Source of the DNA: Bacteroidetes bacterium UBA2475
GTDB taxonomy: Bacteria > Bacteroidota > Bacteroidia > B-17B0 > Aurantibacillaceae
Length of the DNA: 64,000 nucleotides
Reading direction: 5' to 3'
Assembly: GCA_002342065.1 (NCBI GenBank)
Contig: DDPF01000005.1
Location: 1-64,000 of the forward strand
Part shown: positions 49,953 to 59,825 of the stretch, in pieces
How positions within the stretch are numbered: position 1 is the stretch's first letter
How the letters are laid out: each line of letters opens with the position of its first letter
Translations under genes and position numbers: made by a program
The notes under the pieces: model-generated
The model's input: only the letters and a program-made list of their open reading frames with translations
The model's database searches: none
Told to the model about the DNA's origin: nothing

Positions 49953-52280
49953 TTAAAATTTATATGTCCACGAAACGCTTGGTAATATTGGGAATAGTGA
50001 GATCTGCATTAAAACTGTTTTTTGTTGTACCTGATTATATTGGGTGTAGTAATAGAAAGGATTTTTACGATTATATAAATTGTAAAAACTCAATTCAAAT
50101 ATTCTTTCGCAACGTTTTAATTTTTTATGGAATTGGATACCAATATCCGCGCGATGATAGGCGGCCATTCTGAATGAATTCTTTTCGCCATAATAACTTA
50201 CATTCTGACCTGAATATTGTATTTGGTTGCCGGATATAAAATCCTGAGAGGCTAAATAATTAGCTAATGGAAGTGTTATGGCATTACCCGAGCCATATAC
50301 CCATGTAGCTGAAATATTTATATGATCGTTTATTTTATACATACCTACAACAGAAATATCATGCCTTCTATCATACCTTGCAGGAAAGGTTTTGCCAAAA
50401 TTTAACGAATCAAATTTTAATGTTGTCCATGATAAAGTATATCCAATCCAGCCTGTAAATTTTCCAACTTTTTTCTGGATAAAAAATTCCGCACCATAAC
50501 TAATACCTGATCCTGACGTTACATTGTTTTCCCAGCTTGTTCCTTCTGCGTCGTCGTTATCACTTATCTGTAAAAAACTTGCGCCTTCTTTATAACTCAA
50601 TACATTTTTCATCTTTTTATAATACCCTTCAATGGTGATCGTTAATTTTTGTTTTGGCAGATCTTTAGCCACGCCCAATGCAACTTGTTGTGATTGTTGT
50701 GGTTTTATTCTATTGGTTGCAGGCACCCACAGATCGGTTGGTAAACCAATACCTGTGTTGGATAAAAGATGTAAATATTGATTCATCAAAGCATAAGAAC
50801 CTTTTATAGAAAAATCATTTTTAAATAAATATCTTAAAGATGCACGTGGCTCAGGATTAAAAAAGTTTTCGCCATTACTATTAAAACTACTTAACCTGAT
50901 ACCAATATTTCCTCTTAAATGATTGGTCATTTTCCAGTCATCTTCAACATAAATACCACTTTCAAACGTATTAATGCCTGTAGATCTGTTAGTAGTGTTT
51001 TGTGATGCCGAAGAAGATTTAATTACAATAGCCTGGGGTAAAAAATAATGCCAGGTACTGTTTGCTCCAAACCTTATGTAATGGTTTGGCGAAGGCATAA
51101 AATCAAAATTGTATTTAAAGCCAAGATCACGAATGGTTGATCTATAATCTAAAGTAAAATAATCGGCACCATATTTATCGCTTGAGCCAATGCTAAGCTT
51201 GTAATTAGTAAATATAAGAGAGGCGTTAGAAAACAATCTGCTGCTGAATAGATGGTTCCAGCGCAAGGTTCCCGTGGCGTTGCCCCAGTTTAAATTAGAT
51301 TTGTTTTCGTAACCCGATTGTTTTGAATTAAAATAGAATTTATCTCTTCCAAAATAACCGCTTAAGTATAATTTATCTTTATCATTAAATACATAGTTTA
51401 GTTTTGCGTTGAAGTCATAAAAATAATAACCACCCCTGTTCTTTTCGGGTAAGAATGGGTATATCAAAGCATCAATATATGTTCGTCTTCCCGATACAAC
51501 AAAAGAACATTTATCTTTTAAAATAGGGCCTTCAAGTGTTAAGCGTGAAGAGATAATACCAATACCTCCTTCGCCATGTATCTTTTCTTTATTACCATCT
51601 TTCATTTGCAGGTCAATAACAGAGGAAAGTCTGCCACCATATCTTGCCGGAAACCCACCTTTTATTAGCTCTACACTCTTTAACGCATCACCATTAAAAA
51701 CAGAAAAGAAACCAAATAAATGTGTTGCATTATAAACGGGTGCCTCATCTAAAATAATTAAGTTTTGATCTGGACCACCACCTCTTACGTAAATACCTGA
51801 GCTTCCTTCGCTGCCTTTTTGAACACCGGGCATAAGCTGAATAACTTTTAAAACATCTTTTTCGCCAAGCAGCGCGGGAATTTGTTTGATCTGTTCTATT
51901 GGAATGTCGATCGTGCTCATTTGCACGTCTTCACTCACCTTATAGTTTTGTTCGGCTGTAACTTCAACTTCGGCTAATTGCTCTGCCGTTAGTTCAAAAT
52001 TTATAGAGGTATTTTTATTTAGATACAGATTAACTTTTTTTGATCTATAACCTACATAACTAATGATCATTTCAACAGAGTCCTGGCTTAAGGTTATTGA
52101 ATAAAAGCCATAGCTATTTGTGCTGGTACCTGTTTTTAATTTTGGAATTACTACATATACTCCCGGTAAGTTTTCTTTACTTCCTTGTTCACTCACATAG
52201 CCACTTATTGTATATTTTGTTTGCGAAACCGATAAAAGTTGCAGTAAAACAAAAATTAAAAATAGCTTTTCTTTGTTCAT
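49953..52280 (-). CDS. TonB-dependent outer-membrane receptor with CarboxypepD_reg-like N-terminus
   Basis: A 775-residue receptor. After the signal peptide (FLIFVLLQLLSVSQT), residues about 22-110 form a carboxypeptidase-regulatory-like domain (YTISGYVSEQGSKENLPGVYV). A plug domain follows (QMSTIDIPIEQIKQIPALLGEKDVLKVIQLMPGV, then GSSGIYVRGGGPDQNLIILDEAPVYN), then the 22-strand barrel to the terminal aromatic residue (ILPSVSWTYKF). It imports a ligand via TonB; the substrate is unknown. It is co-transcribed with the DUF4249 gene. The length is short to typical for the family (700-1100). Confidence 0.94.
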   Translation of the reverse strand: MNKEKLFLIFVLLQLLSVSQTKYTISGYVSEQGSKENLPGVYVVIPKLKTGTSTNSYGFYSITLSQDSVEMIISYVGYRSKKVNLYLNKNTSINFELTAEQLAEVEVTAEQNYKVSEDVQMSTIDIPIEQIKQIPALLGEKDVLKVIQLMPGVQKGSEGSSGIYVRGGGPDQNLIILDEAPVYNATHLFGFFSVFNGDALKSVELIKGGFPARYGGRLSSVIDLQMKDGNKEKIHGEGGIGIISSRLTLEGPILKDKCSFVVSGRRTYIDALIYPFLPEKNRGGYYFYDFNAKLNYVFNDKDKLYLSGYFGRDKFYFNSKQSGYENKSNLNWGNATGTLRWNHLFSSRLFSNASLIFTNYKLSIGSSDKYGADYFTLDYRSTIRDLGFKYNFDFMPSPNHYIRFGANSTWHYFLPQAIVIKSSSASQNTTNRSTGINTFESGIYVEDDWKMTNHLRGNIGIRLSSFNSNGENFFNPEPRASLRYLFKNDFSIKGSYALMNQYLHLLSNTGIGLPTDLWVPATNRIKPQQSQQVALGVAKDLPKQKLTITIEGYYKKMKNVLSYKEGASFLQISDNDDAEGTSWENNVTSGSGISYGAEFFIQKKVGKFTGWIGYTLSWTTLKFDSLNFGKTFPARYDRRHDISVVGMYKINDHINISATWVYGSGNAITLPLANYLASQDFISGNQIQYSGQNVSYYGEKNSFRMAAYHRADIGIQFHKKLKRCERIFELSFYNLYNRKNPFYYYTQYNQVQQKTVLMQISLFPILPSVSWTYKF

Positions 52281-52401
52281 GTGCGTTGAAATTACCTTAA
52301 TAACGTTAATTACTAAATTTATTGTGTACAGTTTTATGATAATTTATATTTTTAGGTAAAACAGTTTGTTTTTAATAATTTTAAAACTTCATTTGTTAAA
52401 T

Positions 52402-53652
52402 ATGACAAAGCTTCTTATTAAAAATATAAAAACCCTTGTGCAGGTACGCGACCAGGCTCCCGAAAAGATCTGTGGCAAAGATATGGCGGTATTGCCTTGT
52501 ATTGATAATGCCTGGCTGGCCATTGATGATGGACTTATTGCCGATTACGGCTCTATGGATGATTTTCCTGGTATTACAGACTGGAAAGGTCTGGAAGTAA
52601 TAGATGCTACAGATAGGATAATTTTACCTTGTTATGTTGACAGCCACACCCATATTGTTTATGCCGGTAATCGTGAAGGAGAGTTTGTTGATCGTATTAA
52701 CGGTTTATCTTATGAAGAGATAGCTAAAAGAGGAGGAGGGATCTTAAATTCGGCTGCTTTATTAAGAAATACAAGCGAAGAAGAACTTTTTCAGCAATCA
52801 TTAATTCGGTTCAACGAAATTATTGCTTCGGGAACGGGAGCTGTTGAAATTAAAAGCGGTTATGGTTTAAATCTTGAATCGGAGTTAAAAATATTGCGTG
52901 TAATTAAACGTTTAAAAGATCTGAATATCATTCCCGTAAAAGCAACATTTTTAGGCGCACACGCTTTGCCTCCTGAATTTAAAGAGAATAAAGAAGGATA
53001 CATTCAATTAATTATAAATGACATTTTACCTGCTATTGCAAAAGAAAAATTAGCCGATTATATAGATGTGTTTTGTGAGAAAGGTTATTTTACCGCAAAG
53101 GAAACAGAACGTATTTTAGTAGCAGGAAAAAAACACGGTCTTGTTGGAAAAGTTCATGCAGAGCAATTAAGTCATAGTGATGGAATTAAAACCGCCATTA
53201 AATGCGATGCTATAAGTGTTGATCATTTAGAATATTGTAACGATTCGGATATTGCAGAACTATTAAAAAGTAAAACAATGCCAACCGTTTTGCCCGGTGC
53301 GGCTTTCTTTTTAGGTTTGCCTTTGCCACCGGCTCGTAAAATGATAGATGCAGGTCTCCCAGTTGCTTTTGCAAGTGATTATAATCCCGGAAGTAGTCCA
53401 AGTGGTAATATGAATTTTATGATGAGTCTGGGTTGCATTCAATACAAATTAACGCCTGAAGAAGTTATAAATGCTTCCACAATTAATTCAGCTTATGCCA
53501 TGGATAGTGGAAATAAAGTTGGAAGTATTACCCGTGGAAAGTTAGCGAACATCATTCTTACAAAAAAAATAAACTCTTATGGTTTTATTCCATATTCATT
53601 TTCCAATAACCATATTGAAAGCGTATTTATAAACGGATCTATTTTTAAATAA
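52402..53652 (+). CDS. hutI: Imidazolonepropionase
   Basis: A 416-residue amidohydrolase that opens 4-imidazolone-5-propionate to N-formimino-glutamate in histidine degradation. Metal and substrate residues are visible: ILPCYVDSHTHIVYAGNREGEF, EIKSGYGLNLESE, ATFLGAHALPPEF, VGKVHAEQLSHSDG, SVDHLEYCNDSD and ASDYNPGSSPSGNMNFMM. The ATG at 52402 gives the usual N-terminus MTKLLIKNIK; an upstream ATG at 52366 is rejected. No hutH, hutU or hutG gene lies nearby, so the pathway is scattered. It starts 121 bases from the divergent TonB receptor gene. Confidence 0.95.
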   Translation: MTKLLIKNIKTLVQVRDQAPEKICGKDMAVLPCIDNAWLAIDDGLIADYGSMDDFPGITDWKGLEVIDATDRIILPCYVDSHTHIVYAGNREGEFVDRINGLSYEEIAKRGGGILNSAALLRNTSEEELFQQSLIRFNEIIASGTGAVEIKSGYGLNLESELKILRVIKRLKDLNIIPVKATFLGAHALPPEFKENKEGYIQLIINDILPAIAKEKLADYIDVFCEKGYFTAKETERILVAGKKHGLVGKVHAEQLSHSDGIKTAIKCDAISVDHLEYCNDSDIAELLKSKTMPTVLPGAAFFLGLPLPPARKMIDAGLPVAFASDYNPGSSPSGNMNFMMSLGCIQYKLTPEEVINASTINSAYAMDSGNKVGSITRGKLANIILTKKINSYGFIPYSFSNNHIESVFINGSIFK

Positions 53653-53661
53653 ACAGGCTTC

Positions 53662-54813
53662 TTGAAAAAACTGGCTTATCTAGAAGGTTTAAGAGGCGTT
53701 GCAGCTTTAATAGTTGTGTTCCATCATTTGGTATTGCTTTTTTATCCTGTATTAAATTATGGTGAAGAAAATAATTCCATTTCAAAATACATTTCAATTT
53801 CTCCGCTAAATATTTTTTATAATGGCGACTTTGCCGTTTGTTTATTTTTTGTTTTAAGTGGTTATGTTTTAAGCTATAAATATATTTTCTCAAACCATCC
53901 AAAAATCCTTGTAGGATATGCCGTTAAAAGATATTTCAGGTTAATGCCTTTAATTGCAGTATCAGTTATCTTTGCTTTTATACTTGTAAAACTAAATTTG
54001 ATCAATACTAGTGTATTGAATTCGATCACTGGCTCCGGTGATTGGTTAACTGATCTATTCAAATGTGATACTTCATTTATTACCCTGATAAAAAATATTT
54101 TTTATGGCGTTCTGTTTTTAGGCGATAACCAGTATAATCCGGTTGTATGGAGTATGAAAGTTGAGTTCGTTGGTTCTATGTTATTATTTACTTTTTTATT
54201 ATTGAACCATAAGATAAAAGCTAAATGGATCTTATTTATTATTGCATTTGCATTGGCTTTTTATTTTAAACAGTATTATTATATAGCGTTCTTGCTTGGA
54301 TATGGTTTATGTTATTTAAATAAGAACAAATTACTTGAGGTCAGATCAACAATATTAAAACTAATTTTATTGGTAATTGCAGTAATGCTTTCTTCTTTTC
54401 CTGCAGCCTGGCAGTATTGGCATAGTTCTATTTATTCTTTCATGCATTTTAATGCAATCGATCTTTATTCATTCTATCATGTGGTTGGTTCGGCGTTACT
54501 TTTGTTTTTGATAATCGGTCACCAGCCTTCAATAAATTTTTTTTCAATTAAACCTGTTTTGTTTTTAGGTAAGATCTCTTTTCCTATGTATTTATTTCAC
54601 TTGATCTTATTGGTTTTAATAACCAACCCGCTTTTTTTAGTTTTTCTTCCTTATTTAGGCTATCACTTTTCTTTCTTGTTGTCTGTTGTATTAACCTTGC
54701 CAATAATATTCATTGTAAGTCATCTGGCAAACAGGTTTGTTGACCAGCCCGCCTTGCGCTTTGCAAATAAGATCGAAAACAGGGCTTTAGGGGCTTTATT
54801 TAAAAAAGATTAA
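53662..54813 (+). CDS. Acyltransferase 3 family membrane protein
   Basis: A 383-residue integral membrane protein with about ten helices. It starts with KKLAYLEGLRGVAALIVVFHHLVLL, the family signature with the catalytic-type His in FHH, followed by FAVCLFFVLSGYVLSYKY and VVWSMKVEFVGSMLLF (the Glu in this motif is conserved). It transfers acetyl or other acyl groups to surface glycans or lipids across the inner membrane. The start is TTG at 53662, 9 bases after hutI, so transcription is probably linked. Confidence 0.9.
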   Translation: MKKLAYLEGLRGVAALIVVFHHLVLLFYPVLNYGEENNSISKYISISPLNIFYNGDFAVCLFFVLSGYVLSYKYIFSNHPKILVGYAVKRYFRLMPLIAVSVIFAFILVKLNLINTSVLNSITGSGDWLTDLFKCDTSFITLIKNIFYGVLFLGDNQYNPVVWSMKVEFVGSMLLFTFLLLNHKIKAKWILFIIAFALAFYFKQYYYIAFLLGYGLCYLNKNKLLEVRSTILKLILLVIAVMLSSFPAAWQYWHSSIYSFMHFNAIDLYSFYHVVGSALLLFLIIGHQPSINFFSIKPVLFLGKISFPMYLFHLILLVLITNPLFLVFLPYLGYHFSFLLSVVLTLPIIFIVSHLANRFVDQPALRFANKIENRALGALFKKD

Positions 54814-54829
54814 ATCGCAAAATAATTTA

Positions 54830-54972
54830 ACTACATAGACACATAGGTTATAATAAAATCCGAAGAGGCAAATATTATAGTAAACATAGTAATTGCTTCG
54901 CATCGCGAAGCAATTTATGTGAACCTTGCTTTTATAAGTTTAGTTTTATCTCTTTCTATGTTTCTATGTGGT
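54830..54972. repeat. MITE-like palindromic element at a convergent gene junction
   Basis: Terminal inverted repeats of 17 bases, ACTACATAGACACATAG at 54830-54846 and CTATGTTTCTATGTGGT at 54956-54972, match at 15 positions. They enclose a perfect 11-base hairpin at 54891-54915. The ends contain an 8-base tandem word (ACATAGAC/ACATAGG). The element fills the gap between two convergent genes. No ORF is present within it. Confidence 0.75.
54891..54915. terminator. Perfect 11-base hairpin, possible bidirectional terminator
   Basis: AATTGCTTCGC (54891-54901) pairs exactly with GCGAAGCAATT (54905-54915) around the loop ATC. It lies at the centre of the 143-base palindromic element between convergent genes. 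No long T run follows on either strand. Confidence 0.55.
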
Positions 54973-54985
54973 TTAAAACATAAAC

Positions 54986-55393
54986 CTAACATTTCAATCC
55001 TGTACCTAACCGTACCTCAAATTTGCTGTTATAGAGCTCCTTTGGAAAGTTTAATGTAAAGAACCATTTTATAAAACGTTCTTCCAGTTTTTTTGAAAAG
55101 GTTGTTGCGCATTTTCTTGAATTTACAACTTTATATTCTTTCAGTTTTCCAATACTGTCAATAGTAATAACCGTATTCATAAAAATACTTTCGCAACCAC
55201 TGCAATTCATTTTTAGTTTATTCTCTTTTAAGATCTTGCCGAATTCTTTTGTGAACCATTCCTGTTCTATCACTCTCCAGGTTTTATATTGATCTCCTTT
55301 TAACTCGTATGATCTAGGAATAGTATCCTTTGTTTCCTGTGCATTTAAATAAATAGACCAGAGGAGAAGAAAAAATATAAAACAGTATTTCAT
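54986..55393 (-). CDS. Small secreted hypothetical protein with four mature cysteines
   Basis: A 135-residue protein with signal peptide (CFIFFLLLWSIYLNAQ). The mature part contains C-S-G-C-E in KMNCSGCESIFMNTVITIDSIGKLKEYKVV, a further Cys in RKCATTF and a C-terminal Cys. The TVITIDSIGKLKEYKVVNS stretch recalls the fold of TonB C-terminal-like domains (strand, turn, strand), but the length is short and no TonB motif is clear. It starts 1 base before the stop of the next upstream gene, suggesting coupling to the SBBP protein gene. Confidence 0.65.
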   Translation of the reverse strand: MKYCFIFFLLLWSIYLNAQETKDTIPRSYELKGDQYKTWRVIEQEWFTKEFGKILKENKLKMNCSGCESIFMNTVITIDSIGKLKEYKVVNSRKCATTFSKKLEERFIKWFFTLNFPKELYNSKFEVRLGTGLKC

Positions 55394-57091
55394 CTATTTC
55401 TTCACTATTTTTTGTGTGGCAATAATTTGGCCGTCGCTAATTAAGTTCACAAAATATAAACCGTTTTGGAGATGTTGGATGTTAAATGATAAATGATAAA
55501 TGTCTGCAGATTGGCTTATTAATACTTGACCTAAAACAGTTACTATTTCAACTTTTATTTTCGAGCCATTTAACATTTCTAATCCAACATTTAACATCTC
55601 TGAAGTTGGATTTGGATAAACGCTAATTTTGTTTTCAAACGAATTTTCTTTTAATCCAATTGGCGATTGAAATATTTTAAGGATAAAAATATCAAAAGCT
55701 CCAGCAGAAGTTAAATTAACCGTTGCAGAACCCGGATCAAAATCCGCAGTTCCTTCAAACCAACCGGTGGTATATACATTGCCTGAAGGATCTACAGCAA
55801 GAGAGTAAGCGTAATCGCGCTGGGTGCCACCTAAATTTATTGCCCATATATAATTTCCGCTGCCGGTTAATTTTGAAATAAATATATCGTAATTACCGGT
55901 TGTAGTTATACTATTTGTTCCAACTCCCGGATCAAAATCTACCGTACCTTGAAAGTATCCTGTAGTATATACATTACCTGAAGGATCGGTAGTTATTCCA
56001 TAAACATAATCAGCAGTGGAACCTCCAAAACCTTTAGCCCAGATAAAATTTCCCGCAGCACTTAATTTAGAGATATAAATATCATTACTTCCGTTAGAAG
56101 TTAAACTGAACGAAGCGGCGCCCGGATCAAGATCTGCACTGCCACCAAAAGTACCGGTAGAATAAATGTCACCTGTAGGATCAACTGCAATTGAAAAACC
56201 AATATCGTTAGATGTACCTCCCATATTTTTTGCCCAAACAAAATTTCCGCTTGCATCTAGTTTTGAAATAAAAATATCGTTAGCACCTGTACTTGTTAAG
56301 TTTGCTGTTCCAGCACCCGGATCAAAGTCGGCCGTTCCTCCAAAATAACCGGTAGTATAAACATTACCGCTTGCATCTAATACAATTGAATTACCAACAT
56401 CAAAAGTAGTGCTGCCTATATTTTTAGCCCAGACAAAATTTCCTGTTGCATCAAGCTTTGAAATAAAAATATCGTACAAACCGGTTGAAGTTAAATTTGC
56501 CGTGCCTGCATTTGGATCAAAATCAGATGTTCCATCAAAAAAACCTGTTATATAAACGTTACCCGCGGCATCAACCGCCATAGCTCTGCCAAAATCGGAG
56601 GTTGCGCCACCCATATTTTTTGCCCAAATAAAATTTCCTGAAGCATCGTATTTTGTAACAAAAATATCTTCGTTACCATTAGAGCTTAAAGTTGTAGTGC
56701 CTGCACCAGCATTAAAATCTACAGTTCCGGAGTAATGACCGGTTGTGTAAACATTACCCGAAGCATCAACGGCAACTGAGTAACCATACTCATTTAAAGT
56801 ATCTCCCATACTCTTAGCCCACAAAAGATTGCCACTAGCATCCATTTTTGAAATAAAAATATCATCACCGCCATTAGAGGTTAAATTAACTACACCGGCA
56901 TTTGGATCAAAATCAATAGTACCCTGAAACGAACCTGTAGTATATACATTTCCTGTTGCATCAAGTGTAATAAACTGCCCACGCTCGTTGCCACTACCGC
57001 CCATTTGTTTTACCGAAAAAAATGCAGGCACCTGCGCGTTTAAGAATATAAGAGAAAAAAGACAAGCTGTTAGGAGTATAATTTTTTTCAT
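55394..57091 (-). CDS. Secreted SBBP-repeat beta-propeller protein with T9SS type-A sorting domain
   Basis: A 565-residue protein with signal peptide (LLTACLFSLIFLNAQ). Residues about 40-470 consist of six complete and one partial repeat of about 65 residues: GNVYTTG-F-GT-DFDPG-G---LTS-G--DIFISK-DASGNF-WAK--GG. This SBBP motif builds a surface beta-propeller. The last 80 residues are a type-A sorting domain (SVYPNPTSEMLNV, IKVEIVTVLGQVLI, LQNGLYFVNLISDGQIIATQKIVKK). It should be exported by T9SS and attached to the cell surface; the ligand is unknown. A hairpin terminator lies just upstream at 57121. Confidence 0.92.
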   Translation of the reverse strand: MKKIILLTACLFSLIFLNAQVPAFFSVKQMGGSGNERGQFITLDATGNVYTTGSFQGTIDFDPNAGVVNLTSNGGDDIFISKMDASGNLLWAKSMGDTLNEYGYSVAVDASGNVYTTGHYSGTVDFNAGAGTTTLSSNGNEDIFVTKYDASGNFIWAKNMGGATSDFGRAMAVDAAGNVYITGFFDGTSDFDPNAGTANLTSTGLYDIFISKLDATGNFVWAKNIGSTTFDVGNSIVLDASGNVYTTGYFGGTADFDPGAGTANLTSTGANDIFISKLDASGNFVWAKNMGGTSNDIGFSIAVDPTGDIYSTGTFGGSADLDPGAASFSLTSNGSNDIYISKLSAAGNFIWAKGFGGSTADYVYGITTDPSGNVYTTGYFQGTVDFDPGVGTNSITTTGNYDIFISKLTGSGNYIWAINLGGTQRDYAYSLAVDPSGNVYTTGWFEGTADFDPGSATVNLTSAGAFDIFILKIFQSPIGLKENSFENKISVYPNPTSEMLNVGLEMLNGSKIKVEIVTVLGQVLISQSADIYHLSFNIQHLQNGLYFVNLISDGQIIATQKIVKK

Positions 57092-57120
57092 ATGATTAAT
57101 TTATTGTTAAGTAAATATAA

Positions 57121-57148
57121 TAAAAAAAGCCCCTTGTTTTAAAGAGAC
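57121..57148 (-). terminator. Rho-independent terminator of the small lipoprotein gene
   Basis: Read on the minus strand, AAGTCTCTT and AAGGGGCTT pair around a 6-base loop with G-U pairs, extended by flanking A and T, and are followed by seven T residues. It lies 25 bases downstream of the small lipoprotein stop and just before the start of the SBBP protein gene. Confidence 0.7.
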
Positions 57149-57172
57149 TTTTCTATATTTGAAAATGTGCTT

Positions 57173-57307
57173 TTACATATAACCACCCATCTGGGTCTTT
57201 ATTTTCTTCTTTCGTCTGCCGCCACAATCTTTTCGGGTTTTGCATGATTCGGCTATGAGACTGAACAGTATCAAAAAAATAAAAAGGTATTTAACCGGGT
57301 TTCTCAT
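57173..57307 (-). CDS. Small lipoprotein (44 residues), previously unlisted
   Basis: An ATG at 57305-57307 on the minus strand opens 44 codons to a TAA at 57173-57175. The peptide is MRNPVKYLFIFLILFSLIAE, then SCKTRKDCGG, then RRKKKIKTQMGGYM. Residues 8-19 are hydrophobic, and Cys22 within AESC is a plausible lipidation site. The mature peptide of about 23 residues is very basic, has one further Cys (28), and ends MGGYM, an ending I recall from other tiny Bacteroidota lipoproteins. It is located between two terminators (57121-57148 and 57322-57349), so it forms an independent transcript. The function is unknown. Confidence 0.65.
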   Translation of the reverse strand: MRNPVKYLFIFLILFSLIAESCKTRKDCGGRRKKKIKTQMGGYM

Positions 57308-57321
57308 AATATAATTATAAT

Positions 57322-57349
57322 AAAAAAAAGCCTCTCGTTAAAGAGAGGC
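57322..57349 (-). terminator. Rho-independent terminator of the aconitase gene
   Basis: GCCTCTC (57330-57336) and GAGAGGC (57343-57349) pair perfectly around GTTAAA. Eight A residues on the plus strand (57322-57329) give a T8 run on the minus strand. It is 20 bases after the stop of the aconitase gene. Confidence 0.9.
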
Positions 57350-57368
57350 TTTTAATATTTAGAATAAA

Positions 57369-59636
57369 TTAAGCTTTTACGTTAGCTCTAATAATGTTTA
57401 AAGCACCGCCTGCTTTAAACCACTCAATTTGTTGAGCGTTATAAGTATGGTTAGCTTTAATTTCTTCAGAACTTCCGTCTGCATGGTTTAACACAACGGT
57501 TAGTGGTTTGCCGGGTGCAAATTCAGTTAAACCCGTAATATCAATAATATCATTTTCCATGATCTTATCGTAATCTGCTTTATTTGCAAATGTTAAACCT
57601 AACATACCTTGTTTTTTAAGGTTTGTTTCGTGAATACGTGCAAATGATTTTACCAATACCGCGCGTACACCTAAATGACGGGGCTCCATGGCTGCGTGCT
57701 CACGCGATGAACCTTCACCATAATTCTCATCACCAACAACAATCGATCCAATGCCATTTGCTTTATAATCGCGTTGTACTTTTGGTACAGAATCGTATGC
57801 GCCGCTTAATTGGTTTTTTACAGTGTCTGTTTTTTCGTTGAAGAAATTTACAGCGCCAATTAGCATGTTGTTTGAAATATTATCTAAATGGCCACGGTAT
57901 TTTAACCAAGGGCCGGCCATACTAATATGATCGGTGGTACATTTCCCTTTTGCTTTAATTAATAATTTTAATCCTTTAAGGTTAACCCCTTCCCATGCTG
58001 CGAATGGATCTAGTAATTGTAAACGATCACTTGTAGGTGAAACATTTATCGCCACTTTACTTCCATCTGCCGCAGGAGCCTGGTAACCCGGATCGTCAAC
58101 AGCAAAACCTTTAGTTGGTAATTCGTCTCCTGTAGGAGCATCAAATTTTACTTTTTCACCTTTTTCGTTCGTTAAATAATCCGTTAAAGGATTAAAAGTT
58201 AAGTCGCCCGCTATTGCCATTGCTGTTACAATTTCTGGTGAAGCAACAAATGCATAGGTATTTGGATTTCCATCGGCACGTTTCGCGAAATTTCTATTGA
58301 AAGAGTGAATGATAGTGTTTTTTTCTTGTTTCTCAGCACCCATTCTGTCCCACATACCAATGCAAGGTCCGCAAGCGTTGGTAAATACTTTTGCACCAAT
58401 TTGATCGAACACATCTAAAAATCCATCACGTTTAATAGTGAAACGAATTTGTTCAGATCCCGGATTAATTAAATATTCTGATTTTGATTTTAAATTTTTT
58501 GTAGAAACCTGTTTTGCTAAACTAACAGCTCTCGAAATATCTTCGTAAGAAGAGTTAGTACAAGAACCTAACAAACCAACTGAAATTTTTGTTGGCCATC
58601 CGTTTGCTAAAGCAGCTTCTTTTAACTTAGAAATAGGTGTTGCAAGATCCGGTGTAAATGGTCCGTTAACATGTGGCTCTAAAGTTGAAAGATCAATTTC
58701 AATTACCTGATCAAAATATTTTTCAGGGTTTGCATAAACTTCTTTATCAGCAGTTAAATGTTCTTTTACAGTATCAGCTAAAGCAGCAACATCTGCACGG
58801 CCAGTAGCTTTTAAATAACGGCTCATGCTATCATCATAACCAAATGTAGAAGTGGTTGCACCAATTTCTGCACCCATATTACAAATAGTTCCTTTACCTG
58901 TACAACTCATTGATGTAGCGCCTTCGCCAAAATATTCAACCACCGCATCAGTACCACCTTTTACAGTTAAGATGCCTGCTACTTTTAAAATAACATCTTT
59001 TGGAGCAGTCCAACCGCTTAATTTTCCCGTTAATTTTACACCAATTAATTTTGGCATTTTTAATTCCCAAGCCAAACCTGCCATTACATCGCAAGCATCA
59101 GCTCCACCAACACCAATAGCGATCATACCTAAACCACCGGCGTTAACCGTGTGCGAGTCGGTACCTATCATCATTCCACCAGGGAAAGCATAATTTTCTA
59201 ATACAACCTGGTGAATGATACCAGCACCCGGTTTCCAGAAACCAATACCATATTTATTTGCTACTGATCCTAAAAAATCAAATACTTCTTTACTCTCTTT
59301 ATTAGCAAATGCAAGATCTTCGTTAGCGCCATTTTTAGCAGTAATTAAGTGATCGCAATGCACTGTAGAAGGCACGGCCACTTTAGGGCGGCCCGATTGC
59401 ATAAATTGTAACAAGGCCATTTGAGCCGTTGCATCCTGCATGGCAACTCTATCCGGAGAAAAATCCACGTAAGACCTTCCTCTTTCAAAATTATCTGACT
59501 TTTGATCCACATGTAAATGCGAATACAATATTTTTTCAGTAAGTGTAAGCGGGCGGCCAATTAATTTACGGGCTGCTTCTACTTTTGAAGGAAGGTTCTT
59601 GTACACTTCCTTAATCATTTCAATGTCAAATGCCAT
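57369..59636 (-). CDS. acn: Aconitate hydratase
   Basis: A 755-residue enzyme of the mitochondrial-type aconitase group, isomerising citrate to isocitrate in the TCA cycle. [16 protein letters not shown] and [33 protein letters not shown] are the substrate-binding motifs. The three cysteines that bind the 4Fe-4S cluster are in [13 protein letters not shown] and ACGPCIGMW. The C-terminal swivel domain has [25 protein letters not shown] and [14 protein letters not shown]. It is monocistronic with its own terminator. Start at ATG 59636. Confidence 0.97.
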   Translation of the reverse strand: MAFDIEMIKEVYKNLPSKVEAARKLIGRPLTLTEKILYSHLHVDQKSDNFERGRSYVDFSPDRVAMQDATAQMALLQFMQSGRPKVAVPSTVHCDHLITAKNGANEDLAFANKESKEVFDFLGSVANKYGIGFWKPGAGIIHQVVLENYAFPGGMMIGTDSHTVNAGGLGMIAIGVGGADACDVMAGLAWELKMPKLIGVKLTGKLSGWTAPKDVILKVAGILTVKGGTDAVVEYFGEGATSMSCTGKGTICNMGAEIGATTSTFGYDDSMSRYLKATGRADVAALADTVKEHLTADKEVYANPEKYFDQVIEIDLSTLEPHVNGPFTPDLATPISKLKEAALANGWPTKISVGLLGSCTNSSYEDISRAVSLAKQVSTKNLKSKSEYLINPGSEQIRFTIKRDGFLDVFDQIGAKVFTNACGPCIGMWDRMGAEKQEKNTIIHSFNRNFAKRADGNPNTYAFVASPEIVTAMAIAGDLTFNPLTDYLTNEKGEKVKFDAPTGDELPTKGFAVDDPGYQAPAADGSKVAINVSPTSDRLQLLDPFAAWEGVNLKGLKLLIKAKGKCTTDHISMAGPWLKYRGHLDNISNNMLIGAVNFFNEKTDTVKNQLSGAYDSVPKVQRDYKANGIGSIVVGDENYGEGSSREHAAMEPRHLGVRAVLVKSFARIHETNLKKQGMLGLTFANKADYDKIMENDIIDITGLTEFAPGKPLTVVLNHADGSSEEIKANHTYNAQQIEWFKAGGALNIIRANVKA

Positions 59637-59825
59637 AGTATAGGTTGTTGATGTTTGTAAAATTTAAAACAGACTTCTAAGGTATAGATTTATTGTTAAA
59701 TTTAAAAGTTTAGTCAGCAAAATTTTTGCGAGAATAATGCAAAATATACCTAAACATGCCTAATCACGGCCAAATAATGTTCATTTGGAATTTAAAATTA
59801 ACTTTACAAAATCTAAAATTCTTTC

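Noticed and set aside
55394..57091. Periodic DNA repeats of about 195 bases considered as a satellite or CRISPR-like array
   Set aside because: The period corresponds to 65-residue SBBP protein repeats in one open frame, and the spacing is fully coding.
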